Under the pieces are notes generated by a model that did not search any database, was not told the origin of the DNA, and saw nothing but the letters and a program-made list of their open reading frames with translations. The position numbers and the translations under genes are program-made. A stretch of DNA of 12,959 bases. It comes from Clostridiales bacterium (GTDB lineage: Bacteria; Bacillota; Clostridia; Oscillospirales; Acutalibacteraceae). This document shows, in pieces, positions 6,201 through 12,546 of this stretch (the first letter of the stretch is position 1; every line of letters starts with the position of its first letter). Where the stretch lies: assembly GCA_019415925.1 (NCBI GenBank), contig DXYG01000077.1:1-12959 (forward strand), given 5' to 3'.

Positions 6201-8975
6201 TCGCCGTTATATGGTACATTTGTTTCTCATCAAGCTATGGAGACGGGAGAGAATGAAATGTTCGCAAATATATTGAGTGATATGGGACTTGATATTGCAA
6301 TTCCTTATGCATTTGATTGGATAAAGCAAACTATAAGAAATACTCCTTGTTCATACCAGCTTTTGCCAAGCAATGAATACCTGCAGAAAAATTATTCATA
6401 TCTTCGCTCATATGATAACGGAAAAACCACTCCAAGTATTGAAACAATAAATACCGTTGATGGTTTTTATAATGCATTAAATAACAGTAGTACTAATGCT
6501 CAGACTCTGAATAAAAATATGACAAATGGCACTGGCCCAAGTCACAAGAAGTTTAGAGAAGAATATCTTTATGGTATGGATATATTAAGCGTATTTAATC
6601 AAGTCAATTCTTTACATATTGCAGGAAATAATATTGAAACTCAGGTTGGTGCATATTATGACTATAGTGATAAATGGGTAATAGGAAATGGTATTACTTA
6701 TTTTAGTGAATATATTACAAGTAAATCAGGTGATGGAACAGTTCCACTTGATAGTGCTATTATGACACATAGGAATGCATATGGAGAAGTTGAGTACATA
6801 GATAATTCATTGACTTATGATGTTGATCATATGGCATTAATTAATAATACAAGTGGAGATGTGAGCAATACTTTTAAGTCTGTAAAAACCTTTTTAGAAA
6901 CAGGTGAAATTAAAAAATATGGAACTGCTTCAAGAAGTTCGCGTATTTTATCATCAACAGATAATGATAGAATAGGCATATATGTTGACGGTAAAACAGA
7001 TATATATATTTATGATTCTAGTGGAAATCAGGTATCTTCAATAATCAACTGTGATTCTTATTCTGATTTTAATGATAACTTGTTTACTTACACTTTTATC
7101 AATGAAGAAAAAGGCAATCTCTATATTCCAAGCAGTGAATATAGGGTTGAACTAAAGGCAAGAGAAGATACAGTGGTTTCTGTTTTTATTAAAATCCTTG
7201 ATGATGAAAGTAAAACTTTAGCTGCAATAGATTTTGATGATATTTCTACATTATCAAAAGATGAAACAATTATATTAGACGCTACATCAGGAATAACAAT
7301 AGATAATATTAACAATCTTACATTGTTTCGTGGCAATACAACTATTTCAAAAACTGATGTAAAAACTGATTACGCACAATCTCTCACGGTTGATCAAAAC
7401 AAAAATATTTCAATAGGTACAACGGCACAGATTACATACAGCGTTTCTCCTACAAATACAACGGTTAATTGGAGTTCTTCTGATGAATCAGTTGCAACAG
7501 TAAATTCAAATGGGGTTGTAACAGCTGTTAATTATGGTTATGCTGTGATTTCAGCTACAACATCAGATGGTAATATAACAGAAAATTGTTATATCTGTGT
7601 TCCATGCAACGCTACATCTATTTCCTTTACGGATAAATATAAGTTTGTAACAGGTGGTAAATATGAGATAACACCGACATTTACTCCTATATATGCTACA
7701 AACACAGATTTAACATTTTTTTCAAGTGATGCTTCAGTCATTTCTGTTGATAATGAACTTGGAGTTTTAAAGGCTGAATCCGAGGGTACAGCAACGATTA
7801 CAGCTACAACAGATAATGGCAAAACAGCAAGCTGTGTAATAAATGTAGTAGATAAGCTTGATAAAACTGTAAGTGGTATAACTCTTAGCCCTTCAAGTAA
7901 AACTATAACTGTAGATGACGAGGTTACTTTTACGGCAACTATAGAAAATGATGATGCAATAAATCAGAATTTATCTTGGAGCATAGAAAATAGTGATGTT
8001 GCTATTATTGAAGGGTTTGAAAACGGTAAATGTATTATTAAAGCTGTTGGATATGGTGAAACAAAATTAATTGCAACTGCTGATGATGGGTCTTGCAGTA
8101 GCCAAGCTACCATAATTGTAAATGAGCCTGGTAAGGTTGTTATCCATTATCACAATTCTAAAGGTTGGGATACGCCATATATTTACTATACAGATAATTT
8201 ATCTGACGATTGGCAAATCAAACCTATGCTATCATCAGGAGATGGATGGTATGTATATACTGTAAAAGATACTGACAAAATTAACGCACTTTTCTATGAT
8301 AATGATTCAGAGGAGAATATCTCAACAGATGAGTCTTATTCAATAACAGGAGAAAAATGGATATTAAAAGGTAATGTAACAGCTGAACAGCCCGAAGGTA
8401 TAAAAGTACATTATTATTGTGTGAATAACTGGAATGATCCTCATATCTATTATTATAATGATGATGACCATGAACTTCTATTCCCAGGAGAGAAAATGTC
8501 CCCTGATGGTGGTAATAACTGGTATGTTTACACAATTTACGGTGTGAACAATCCGAGAGCTATTTTTAATAATAACACTACTGATCCTGCAACCAGACAA
8601 CAACATCCCGGTATCAATCAACCCGGAATTGAAATAACAGAAGATGAAATGTGGGTGGTAAATGAAACTGCATATAGCCAAAAACCACAGGGAATTACTG
8701 TTCATTTTTATCGTCCTTCTAATTGGGAATATTGGGACACAAGAATTTACTTCTATGAAGATAATAATATTCTGATGTCATGGCCTGGTACATTAATGAA
8801 TAGTCAAATGTATGATAATTGGTTAACTTATACTATCTATGGTGTAGATAATCCTAAAGTAATATTCAATGATTCGAAGAGTAAACAGATACCAGGCGTA
8901 TTGCAACCAGGGCATTTGGTTACACAAGATGTGTGGTTTAAGGATAATACTTGGACTACATATGAACCTGATTAA
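3255..8975 (+). CDS. Giant secreted multidomain lipase: PG-binding, DUF1906, SH3-like, LCAT-type hydrolase, 3x BIG2, 3x CBM26-like
   Basis: 1906 residues; AGGAGGGG (3237-3244) supports the start. A signal peptide ends near TTNAA (28-32). Residues about 44-345 hold three or four peptidoglycan-binding-type repeats. Residues 351-585 match the DUF1906 (Rv2525c-like, glycoside-hydrolase-like) pattern, opening GTAIDCSTR and containing FTVDYD and FAIDKDV. About 723-795 looks SH3-like. About 815-1215 is an LCAT/PDAT-type alpha/beta hydrolase: PGYMGSQL (825-832), FPYDWR (920-925), nucleophile elbow CHSTGG with Ser953, SGDGTVP with Asp1160, and His1192 in DHMALINN. All three triad residues are present; Cys replaces the usual first Gly of GxSxG. 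Residues 1375-1622 are three BIG2 domains and 1626-1903 three CBM26-like modules. No LPXTG, SLH or dockerin is seen, so wall attachment would rest on the N-terminal repeats. Likely role (inference): an extracellular lipase or acyltransferase held on the wall and on starch-like glycans. Confidence 0.9.
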   Translation: MLRKSKKVLSFTLSILIFTSIFFSFPITTNAAVVEDSEVGAGNQNVIDAQTWLNNTYSGRVGYTPIDVDGVSYSTTFITLVKAFQIELGFPEPKITGTFGSQTKAASPTFEINKTNNNNMVRILQYGLRCKGYYDTNVTGVFDTATQSQIIKLQQDAGLTDSQISQKATPLVLQAALSTEIYVLAEGGNSRVQEVQRALNRDYLDYIGIQPCDGIFGPNTVDSLITALQACEGLPRREDVSSDDDVYANGYFGNTTKKCCPSIPYNGNEKKYSGTSYSSDEITKFTKLLQYSLCCLKPNEYDPGSFDGTLSSSTVSALKKFQKDVALSQTGDVGINEWMALLVSTGNPDRPGTAIDCSTRLTTEKAAALKNAGYTTVGRYLTGDLVIEDQGELKRVAKNLLRGEMKTIFDAGLNLFVIFQDAREGFAQHPDTETYEDLCKVYFTKGRGYSDAEKAFSVAKTLGVPRDEIIYFTVDYDFVKDEVNDKILPYFEGIKNYADRYGNEYRIGIYSARNTCTLVANAGYSVSSFVSDMSTGYSGNKGYPLPDDWAFDQIQETDSFYSSDGSFAIDKDVVSGRYNGFNHFEKDKDNEWDLISEPCSAYVLKPKDDNAIPIPVYWAKVQSLISYMPSLEYSMYDSISGNSIIVMKEHNSKNGIFTDDKIQYVYFRDKGGNLNAGYISTELLYEYYGLDEFQNCAVYRGDDYGTDGQVYYGCDEDSDYNYEFILKNTLKSYGKNGEYIATLPVGTKIRLLKNAVTDGIYANRIQVSEKLLPNSSAWVKIDSNNSYGYIDLGFEIGVLPKDRALITSSGTSFEHRKTNAIYFLPGYMGSQLYDSETDELVWANQIFPGPLTNDIVVHGLPVWSPLIGLDENGNGDKLKVSRELDIQNGVYGTIFDGDSAKDIMDNLNDSFAEDYTIEFFPYDWRKDLKLAEQQLREDISKKGYQNVSFVCHSTGGLLAASYIAESINKNEQNKIDKVVTLGSPLYGTFVSHQAMETGENEMFANILSDMGLDIAIPYAFDWIKQTIRNTPCSYQLLPSNEYLQKNYSYLRSYDNGKTTPSIETINTVDGFYNALNNSSTNAQTLNKNMTNGTGPSHKKFREEYLYGMDILSVFNQVNSLHIAGNNIETQVGAYYDYSDKWVIGNGITYFSEYITSKSGDGTVPLDSAIMTHRNAYGEVEYIDNSLTYDVDHMALINNTSGDVSNTFKSVKTFLETGEIKKYGTASRSSRILSSTDNDRIGIYVDGKTDIYIYDSSGNQVSSIINCDSYSDFNDNLFTYTFINEEKGNLYIPSSEYRVELKAREDTVVSVFIKILDDESKTLAAIDFDDISTLSKDETIILDATSGITIDNINNLTLFRGNTTISKTDVKTDYAQSLTVDQNKNISIGTTAQITYSVSPTNTTVNWSSSDESVATVNSNGVVTAVNYGYAVISATTSDGNITENCYICVPCNATSISFTDKYKFVTGGKYEITPTFTPIYATNTDLTFFSSDASVISVDNELGVLKAESEGTATITATTDNGKTASCVINVVDKLDKTVSGITLSPSSKTITVDDEVTFTATIENDDAINQNLSWSIENSDVAIIEGFENGKCIIKAVGYGETKLIATADDGSCSSQATIIVNEPGKVVIHYHNSKGWDTPYIYYTDNLSDDWQIKPMLSSGDGWYVYTVKDTDKINALFYDNDSEENISTDESYSITGEKWILKGNVTAEQPEGIKVHYYCVNNWNDPHIYYYNDDDHELLFPGEKMSPDGGNNWYVYTIYGVNNPRAIFNNNTTDPATRQQHPGINQPGIEITEDEMWVVNETAYSQKPQGITVHFYRPSNWEYWDTRIYFYEDNNILMSWPGTLMNSQMYDNWLTYTIYGVDNPKVIFNDSKSKQIPGVLQPGHLVTQDVWFKDNTWTTYEPD
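3384..4289 (+). repeat. Peptidoglycan-binding-like repeats encoded in the giant gene
   Basis: This segment encodes residues about 44-345. Repeats share the pattern of hydrophobic helix, G(Y/I)xxxxxGxF(D/G), then a T-rich helix ending in FQ or LQ. The clearest copies are at residues 117-160 (with TGVFDTATQ), 190-232 (with DGIFGPNT) and 282-345 (with DGTLSSSTVSALKKFQ); 44-106 is a more divergent copy. The family normally binds bacterial cell wall. Confidence 0.7.
7377..8120 (+). repeat. Three tandem BIG2 (bacterial Ig-like) domains in the giant gene
   Basis: This segment encodes residues about 1375-1449, 1452-1532 and 1538-1622. Each has the BIG2 pattern of an opening strand, a WSSSD, FFSSD or WSIEN turn followed by V(A/I), a G(V/K)-(V/L/C) step, and a closing (A/T)-T-(T/A)-DG strand. 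They are probably a spacer presenting the C-terminal modules. Confidence 0.8.
8130..8963 (+). repeat. Three tandem CBM26-like starch-binding modules in the giant gene
   Basis: This segment encodes residues about 1626-1705, 1715-1803 and 1813-1897. Each opens with an (I/V)H(Y/F)(H/Y)-type strand and a conserved Trp (GW, NNW, SNW), then a (Y/F)-rich (P/T)xIYYY strand. A WYVYT or WLTYT strand and (A/V)(L/I)F(Y/N)(D/N) follow, and the last two copies share FPGEKM or WPGTLM and IYGV(N/D)NP. This is the layout of starch-binding CBM26/CBM25 modules. Copies two and three are closer to each other than to copy one, which has lost the PG-x-M element. Confidence 0.7.
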
Positions 8976-8995
8976 CTGATTCATTATAAATTTCT

Positions 8996-9033
8996 AAAGA
9001 TGAAGGAGCAATTATGTTTGCTCCTTCATCTTT
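8996..9033 (+). terminator. 15-bp hairpin after the giant gene
   Basis: 8996-9010 and 9019-9033 are perfect inverted repeats (AAAGATGAAGGAGCA with its complement) around an 8-nt loop, starting 20 nt after the stop codon. The stem has its own A-tract and ends in TTT, but no long T-run follows. It probably ends the giant transcript. It lies only 36 nt before the next start codon. Confidence 0.7.
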
Positions 9034-9069
9034 GAAATTAGTGCTACAAACTTTTGAAAGGTTTTATAT

Positions 9070-10005
9070 ATGAAAACAACTAAATTAATACGAGTAAATA
9101 TAGTATTTGCAATATCTTTTTGTACAGTTTTTATTTTAATGGTTTCAAGTTGTAAAGAGCTATACCCTATAACAAAAACTGCTGAAGGATATACATTTGA
9201 AATCGATGAAAATCAAAACGCTACATTGATAAAAACCGATATATTGGCTGAAACCATTGAAATTCCTTTGGAAATTTCTTCTTATGATGTTAAAAAATTA
9301 GGCGGAGACAGAGTAATAGGCGGTATATTGTTTAGCATGACGTATGACGGTTTGTTTGAGGGAAACTCAACGGTAAAAGAGATAATTATACCCGAAGGTG
9401 TGGAAATTGTAGGCGATCAAGCAATTGATAGCTGCGAAAATTTAGAAAAAATAGCCCTGCCGAATACATTGGCAGAGCTTCAGATTATAAACTGTGATAA
9501 ATTAGAAAAAGTCGATATCCCCGGATCTGTAACAAGTCTATCTTTATTAGGTTGCGACAACTTAAAAGAAATAAATTTTACTGACAGTGATATGATTATT
9601 AATGATTTTTGCTTTGAAGGTAGTGGATTGGAATCAATATTACTTCCAAACCGGTTGGAGAAAATACCTGAACTTGCATTCAGCGGATGCGTACAGTTAG
9701 AAACCGTCAATATACCGCAAAGCGTTACAAGCATAAATTATTCCGCTTTTGAGTGGTGTACTTCACTTGTAAGTCTTGAACTTCCGGGTAATATTGAGAG
9801 AATAGAGGGATGTGCGTTTCGAGAGTGCAGTTCAGTAGAAAAAATAATCATTTATGACAAGGTAGATTACATTGCAGATAATGCCTTTAACGGTTGTGAC
9901 AAGTTAACAATTTACGGAATTAAAGGCTCATATGTTGAGCAATATGCCAATGAACACAATATACCTTTTGGAGAATTAGATACAACATATGAGCCTACAA
10001 ATTAG
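9070..10005 (+). CDS. BspA-type leucine-rich-repeat lipoprotein (paralogue 1)
   Basis: 311 residues. A hydrophobic N-terminus ends in VSSC, so Cys28 is the likely lipidated residue. Residues about 92-285 form LRR_5 (BspA-type) repeats of the pattern (L/V)(E/K)x(I/V)x(I/L)Pxx(V/L)xxI, here with shortened units near NCDKLEKV and GCDNLKEI. The C-terminal KLTIYGIKGSYVEQYANEH motif is a cap typical of clostridial BspA-like proteins. Such proteins sit outside the cell and are linked to adhesion or ligand binding; no enzyme motif is present. GAAAGG at 9056-9061, 8 nt before the ATG, supports the start. It is the first of three tandem paralogues. With only 36 nt between the upstream hairpin and the ATG there is little room for a private promoter. 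Confidence 0.85.
   Translation: MKTTKLIRVNIVFAISFCTVFILMVSSCKELYPITKTAEGYTFEIDENQNATLIKTDILAETIEIPLEISSYDVKKLGGDRVIGGILFSMTYDGLFEGNSTVKEIIIPEGVEIVGDQAIDSCENLEKIALPNTLAELQIINCDKLEKVDIPGSVTSLSLLGCDNLKEINFTDSDMIINDFCFEGSGLESILLPNRLEKIPELAFSGCVQLETVNIPQSVTSINYSAFEWCTSLVSLELPGNIERIEGCAFRECSSVEKIIIYDKVDYIADNAFNGCDKLTIYGIKGSYVEQYANEHNIPFGELDTTYEPTN
9838..10005 (+). repeat. Conserved C-terminal tail module, copy 1
   Basis: This segment encodes the last 55 residues plus stop. Aligned by eye with 10813-10980 it matches at 145 of 168 positions, with 4 amino-acid changes against 17 synonymous codon changes. The related tail of the third paralogue is more divergent. Confidence 0.8.
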
Positions 10006-10026
10006 CAAGTAGCAGTTTGTTAAAGG

Positions 10027-10078
10027 TCAGCGGAATATGCAATATCTTGCTTATTTCACTGATATTTTTATATTTTTT
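10027..10078 (+). terminator. Terminator-like hairpin pressed against the next gene's ribosome binding site
   Basis: TCAGCGGAATATGCAA (10027-10042) pairs imperfectly with TTGCTTATTTCACTGA (10047-10062) around TATC, and a T-rich run (10063-10078) follows. The T-run ends 3 nt before the AAGGTG of the next gene. It is therefore either an attenuator read through from paralogue 1, or the next gene is transcribed from a promoter inside it (TTGCTT 10047-10052, TATATT 10069-10074, 16-bp spacer) with almost no leader. Confidence 0.6.
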
Positions 10079-10089
10079 ACCAAGGTGAT

Positions 10090-10980
10090 ATGATGAAAAA
10101 AATAAAAAAATATAAACTACCTATCGGGATATTGTGTGCAGTGCTAGCGATACTTATATTGCTGCAAAGCTGTTCAAGTGAGCATTGGTGGTTTGGTTTT
10201 ACATATGAAACTAATGATAATAGAAGCAATTCAAAAACCAAACCACCAGTTACAATTGTAAAGGTAAACTACCCATCAGAGAAAGTTGTAATTCCTTCAA
10301 CGATATTTTTCCATAAAGCAAATGCTTTAGGCGGATATGTTACAGGATACAATTTGTGGGGAGCAGAAAGGAAAGGAATGTTTGAGGATAGCGATATAGT
10401 AAAAGAGATTGTTGTTTCTGAAGGGATAGAGTATATATTTAACAGATGTTTTTACCATTGTATTTCATTAGAAAGCATACAACTCCCAAGTACTATAAAA
10501 CAATTCTCTTTTACGAATTGTGAAAGTCTGAAAAATGTTAATTTTAATGGTGATGTAAAAGAAATTGAAAGTTTATCATTTTCAGGCTGTTCTTCATTAG
10601 AAACGCTTGTAATTCCGGATAATATTGCTGATCGTGGTATAGCATACGGTGCTTTTTCCGGTTGCACATCACTAAAAAGTATAAATATTCCCGATAATAT
10701 TACTGCAATACAACAATATACATTTAGTAATTGCATATCCTTAAAACAGTTAGTTTTGTCTAAAAATATTGAGAGCATTGAATGGGGTGCTTTTGAAAAT
10801 TGCACCTTGCTGGAGAAAATTATCATTTACGATAAGGTAGAATATATTGCAGATAACGCTTTTGAAGGTTGCGATAAGCTCACAATTTATGGAATAAAAG
10901 GCTCATATGTAGAACAATATGCAAACGAACACAATATACCTTTTGAAGAAATAGATACAACATATGAGCCTACAAACTAG
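10090..10980 (+). CDS. BspA-type leucine-rich-repeat lipoprotein (paralogue 2)
   Basis: 296 residues from the first of two adjacent ATGs (10090, 10093). AAGGTGAT at 10082-10089 abuts the first, so the second may be the better-spaced start. The N-terminus is basic (KKIKKYK) with a hydrophobic core ending in LLQSC; Cys28 is the probable lipidation site. After a Trp- and Asn-rich stretch, LRR_5 repeats run from about residue 95 to 270, including SFTNCESLKNV, FSGCSSLETLVIPDNI and FSNCISLKQL. It ends in a tail almost the same as paralogue 1. The N-terminal half aligns poorly with its neighbours, so only the repeat and cap regions are well conserved. Surface ligand binding or adhesion is likely. 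It is probably co-expressed with paralogue 3, 49 nt downstream, as no terminator is visible between them. Confidence 0.85.
   Translation: MMKKIKKYKLPIGILCAVLAILILLQSCSSEHWWFGFTYETNDNRSNSKTKPPVTIVKVNYPSEKVVIPSTIFFHKANALGGYVTGYNLWGAERKGMFEDSDIVKEIVVSEGIEYIFNRCFYHCISLESIQLPSTIKQFSFTNCESLKNVNFNGDVKEIESLSFSGCSSLETLVIPDNIADRGIAYGAFSGCTSLKSINIPDNITAIQQYTFSNCISLKQLVLSKNIESIEWGAFENCTLLEKIIIYDKVEYIADNAFEGCDKLTIYGIKGSYVEQYANEHNIPFEEIDTTYEPTN
10813..10980 (+). repeat. Conserved C-terminal tail module, copy 2
   Basis: This is the partner of 9838-10005. The last 20-odd bases before the stop are the same except for the third position of the final Asn codon. Substitutions elsewhere are mostly synonymous, which fits selection on the protein rather than very recent copying. 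Confidence 0.8.
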
Positions 10981-11029
10981 TAAATAGCTGTATAACAGAT
11001 AAATTTTATTTGGCCTAAGGTGAGACATT

Positions 11030-11761
11030 ATGAGAAAAATATTTTATGTTTTTATATGTATTCAGATATCTATTCTGTTACTATTTTGTGGTTGTACGAG
11101 AAAAGAAACAACAAAACAAGGTTTTGAATATTATATAACAAGCGGATATAATTATACATTAAAAGATGGAAAAGCGGTACTTATTGAAAAAACGGTTAAT
11201 AAAGATGATGAGATTATTAATCTACCTGATGAAATAGACGGATATCCTGTTATAGGGATAGGCAGGTATCATTATACTTTTATTTACGGAGAAACAACAA
11301 GAGGAATGTTTGAGAATAATGAAAGTATCAAAACGGTCGTATTGCCATCAAAATTGGAAATGCTAGATTCACAGGTTTTTAATTGGTCTTCAATTCAATG
11401 TATTGAGTTTCCAAATACGCTTTGCAATGTTGGGCAATTTGCATTGTCAAGCTGTGTTTACTTAACTGATGTAAAGTTTGGCGAGGGACTAAAAACAATT
11501 TCTATGGGTATGTTTTCGCATTGTACAGCACTGGGAGAGATTTCTTTGCCAAAAAGTATTGAAAAAATTGCTTCTTATGCATTTGAAGGATGCGAGTCTT
11601 TAGAAAAAATCGTGATTTATAACAATTGTGTAGAAATAGATGACACAGCTTTTGACGGTTGTGACAAACTCACAATCTATGGAATAAAGGGTAGTTATGC
11701 AGAACAGTATGCAAACAAACATGACATACCATTTGAAGAATTGAATAACATAGATGACTGA
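11030..11761 (+). CDS. BspA-type leucine-rich-repeat lipoprotein (paralogue 3)
   Basis: 243 residues, the shortest of the three. AAGGTGA (11017-11023), 6 nt before the ATG, fixes the start. The signal segment ends LLLFCGC. Cys22 after C-G fits lipidation best, though Phe at -3 is not ideal. A short region, residues about 30-85, contains KDGKAVLIEKT and EIDGYPVIGIG, common before BspA repeats. LRR_5 repeats follow from about residue 95 to 200, including SSCVYLTDV, HCTALGEISLPKSI and FEGCESLEKIVI. The tail KLTIYGIKGSYAEQYANKHD matches the paralogues' cap but lacks their TTYEPTN end. The gene is the last of the cluster and is followed by a strong terminator. It is a surface-exposed lipoprotein of unknown ligand. 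Confidence 0.85.
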   Translation: MRKIFYVFICIQISILLLFCGCTRKETTKQGFEYYITSGYNYTLKDGKAVLIEKTVNKDDEIINLPDEIDGYPVIGIGRYHYTFIYGETTRGMFENNESIKTVVLPSKLEMLDSQVFNWSSIQCIEFPNTLCNVGQFALSSCVYLTDVKFGEGLKTISMGMFSHCTALGEISLPKSIEKIASYAFEGCESLEKIVIYNNCVEIDDTAFDGCDKLTIYGIKGSYAEQYANKHDIPFEELNNIDD

Positions 11762-11803
11762 TTATATTTGCGGAGATTAAATAAAGTCAAATTTTAGAAT
11801 TTA

Positions 11804-11855
11804 AATGCCGACAATTTATAGCTTTTAATGCTATTAACTGTCGGCATTATTTTTT
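11804..11855 (+). terminator. Strong intrinsic terminator after the LRR cluster
   Basis: AATGCCGACA (11804-11813) pairs perfectly with TGTCGGCATT (11839-11848). The inner stem continues (ATAGC with GCTAT, two internal mismatches) to a 7-nt loop. Six Ts follow at 11850-11855. It separates the lipoprotein cluster from the mobile-element-like region. Confidence 0.85.
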
Positions 11856-11888
11856 GCCCTTTTTGCATTGAAAGCAGAAAGGGCAAAA
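11852..11888 (+). promoter_or_regulatory. Second long hairpin overlapping the terminator T-run
   Basis: TTTTGCCCTTT (11852-11862) pairs with AAAGGGCAAAA (11878-11888). The stem extends inward through TTGC (11863-11866) with GCAG (11874-11877), including one wobble, to about 15 bp and a 7-nt loop. It reuses the last four Ts of the preceding terminator. No T-run follows on the + strand, so it is not itself a standard terminator. Confidence 0.45.
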
Positions 11889-11908
11889 TGATTTGTAGAA
11901 ACAAGAGC

Positions 11909-11951
11909 CCTCCAATTGACCTGAATTGTATGAATTCAGATTGATTGGAGG
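11909..11951 (+). promoter_or_regulatory. Hairpin sequestering the ribosome binding site of the sigma-like gene
   Basis: CCTCCAAT (11909-11916) pairs perfectly with ATTGGAGG (11944-11951), and inside it CTGAATT (11921-11927) pairs with AATTCAG (11933-11939). The 3' arm is the Shine-Dalgarno sequence of the gene starting at 11959, so folding should block translation. A competing fold, GGGC (11881-11884) with GCCC (11907-11910), would take the first two bases of the blocking arm. TTTTAAT after the stem also gives it a terminator look. Confidence 0.5.
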
Positions 11952-11958
11952 TTTTAAT

Positions 11959-12435
11959 ATGGACAGCAAGCGTCCAAAAAGAAGAAAAGATAAGTATAAT
12001 CCTTACACATTACATACGGAAAAAGGAAAGTATTATATTGTGTTTATTGATGTTAATAACCATATTCAGAAAGTAGAGGTGTCTAAGAAAATATTTGATA
12101 GCTTTAATATATTTGAACTTGAAGATATTTCTCAAATGAATGAGTACGACAGACATTTGGAACACTCCGAAATATATGAACATACTTTGCATAAAAAGAA
12201 AGATTCAAGTGGATGGTCGTTAGAAGAATACTTTGAAAATGTTCAGGTTACAGAAAATTTGCATATTGCAATAAACAAATTACCCGAGACGCAGAAACGC
12301 AGATTAAAAAAGTATTATTTTGAAGAAAAAACTTTTGAAGAAATAGCACTTGAAGAAGGATGTACATATCAATGCGTTCAAAGATCGGTATATCGTGCAG
12401 TGGCAAAAATTAAAAATATTTTAGAAAAATTATAA
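11959..12435 (+). CDS. Sigma-70 region-4-like HTH protein of mobile-element type
   Basis: 158 residues from the ATG at 11959, chosen because TTGGAGG (11945-11951) lies 7 nt upstream; an in-frame ATG at 11926 has no ribosome binding site and falls inside the hairpin arm. The N-terminus is very basic (SKRPKRRKDK). Residues 22-75 hold the block seen in small sigma-like proteins of clostridial conjugative elements (YIVFID, KVEVSKKIFDSF, FELEDIS, NEYDRHLEHSE). Residues about 100-156 resemble sigma region 4: AINKLPETQKRRLKKYYFEE, then a helix-turn-helix around FEEIALEEGCTYQCVQRSVYRAV. Region 2 is absent, so it is probably not a full sigma factor but a DNA-binding regulator of element genes. It stands alone between two terminators. 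The flanking leaders suggest tight control of both it and the following gene. Confidence 0.8.
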   Translation: MDSKRPKRRKDKYNPYTLHTEKGKYYIVFIDVNNHIQKVEVSKKIFDSFNIFELEDISQMNEYDRHLEHSEIYEHTLHKKKDSSGWSLEEYFENVQVTENLHIAINKLPETQKRRLKKYYFEEKTFEEIALEEGCTYQCVQRSVYRAVAKIKNILEKL

Positions 12436-12465
12436 ATTAGGGGTGTGTTTTGGCGCTTAAGTGAG

Positions 12466-12510
12466 GAAACAGGTGAAAGGGTTAATTCTCTTTCGCCTGT
12501 TCTCTTTTTT
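12466..12510 (+). terminator. Terminator after the sigma-like gene
   Basis: AACAGGTGAAAG (12468-12479) pairs with CTTTCGCCTGTT (12490-12501), one T-G wobble. CTC and six Ts (12505-12510) follow. The three bases between stem and T-run slightly weaken it. It starts about 30 nt after the stop codon. Confidence 0.7.
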
Positions 12511-12523
12511 CAGAGAACAGGCG
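12494..12523 (+). promoter_or_regulatory. Hairpin mutually exclusive with the preceding terminator
   Basis: CGCCTGTTCTC (12494-12504) pairs perfectly with GAGAACAGGCG (12513-12523), placing the T-run in the loop. Its left arm is the terminator's right arm, so the two hairpins cannot coexist. It lies one base before the boxA-like site, the position of boxB in rRNA leaders. Confidence 0.55.
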
Positions 12524-12524
12524 T

Positions 12525-12538
12525 TGCTCTTTGAAAAA
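12525..12538 (+). promoter_or_regulatory. boxA-like antitermination site
   Basis: TGCTCTTTGAAAAA closely resembles the boxA elements of bacterial rRNA leaders (E. coli TGCTCTTTAACA; B. subtilis TGTTCTTTGAAAAC), which recruit NusB/NusE and let polymerase pass terminators. A hairpin lies directly 5', and terminator-like structure lies downstream. The match is read by eye and the element is short. Confidence 0.5.
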
Positions 12539-12546
12539 TAAATATC

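Noticed and set aside
8130..8963. CRISPR or short DNA repeat array
   Set aside because: The repetition is at protein level, with domains of about 80-90 residues and divergent DNA; no short regularly spaced identical repeats occur anywhere in the window.
8900..8975. C-terminal anchor on the giant protein (LPXTG, SLH or dockerin)
   Set aside because: The protein ends after the last CBM26-like module with no sorting motif, hydrophobic tail or dockerin repeat.
10452..10826. 124-codon frame on the minus strand
   Set aside because: It is antisense to the LRR repeats of paralogue 2, with no ribosome binding site and no recognisable protein character; it reflects repeat composition.
11926..11958. 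Upstream in-frame ATG for the sigma-like gene
   Set aside because: No SD precedes it and it lies inside the inverted repeat; TTGGAGG directs initiation at 11959.
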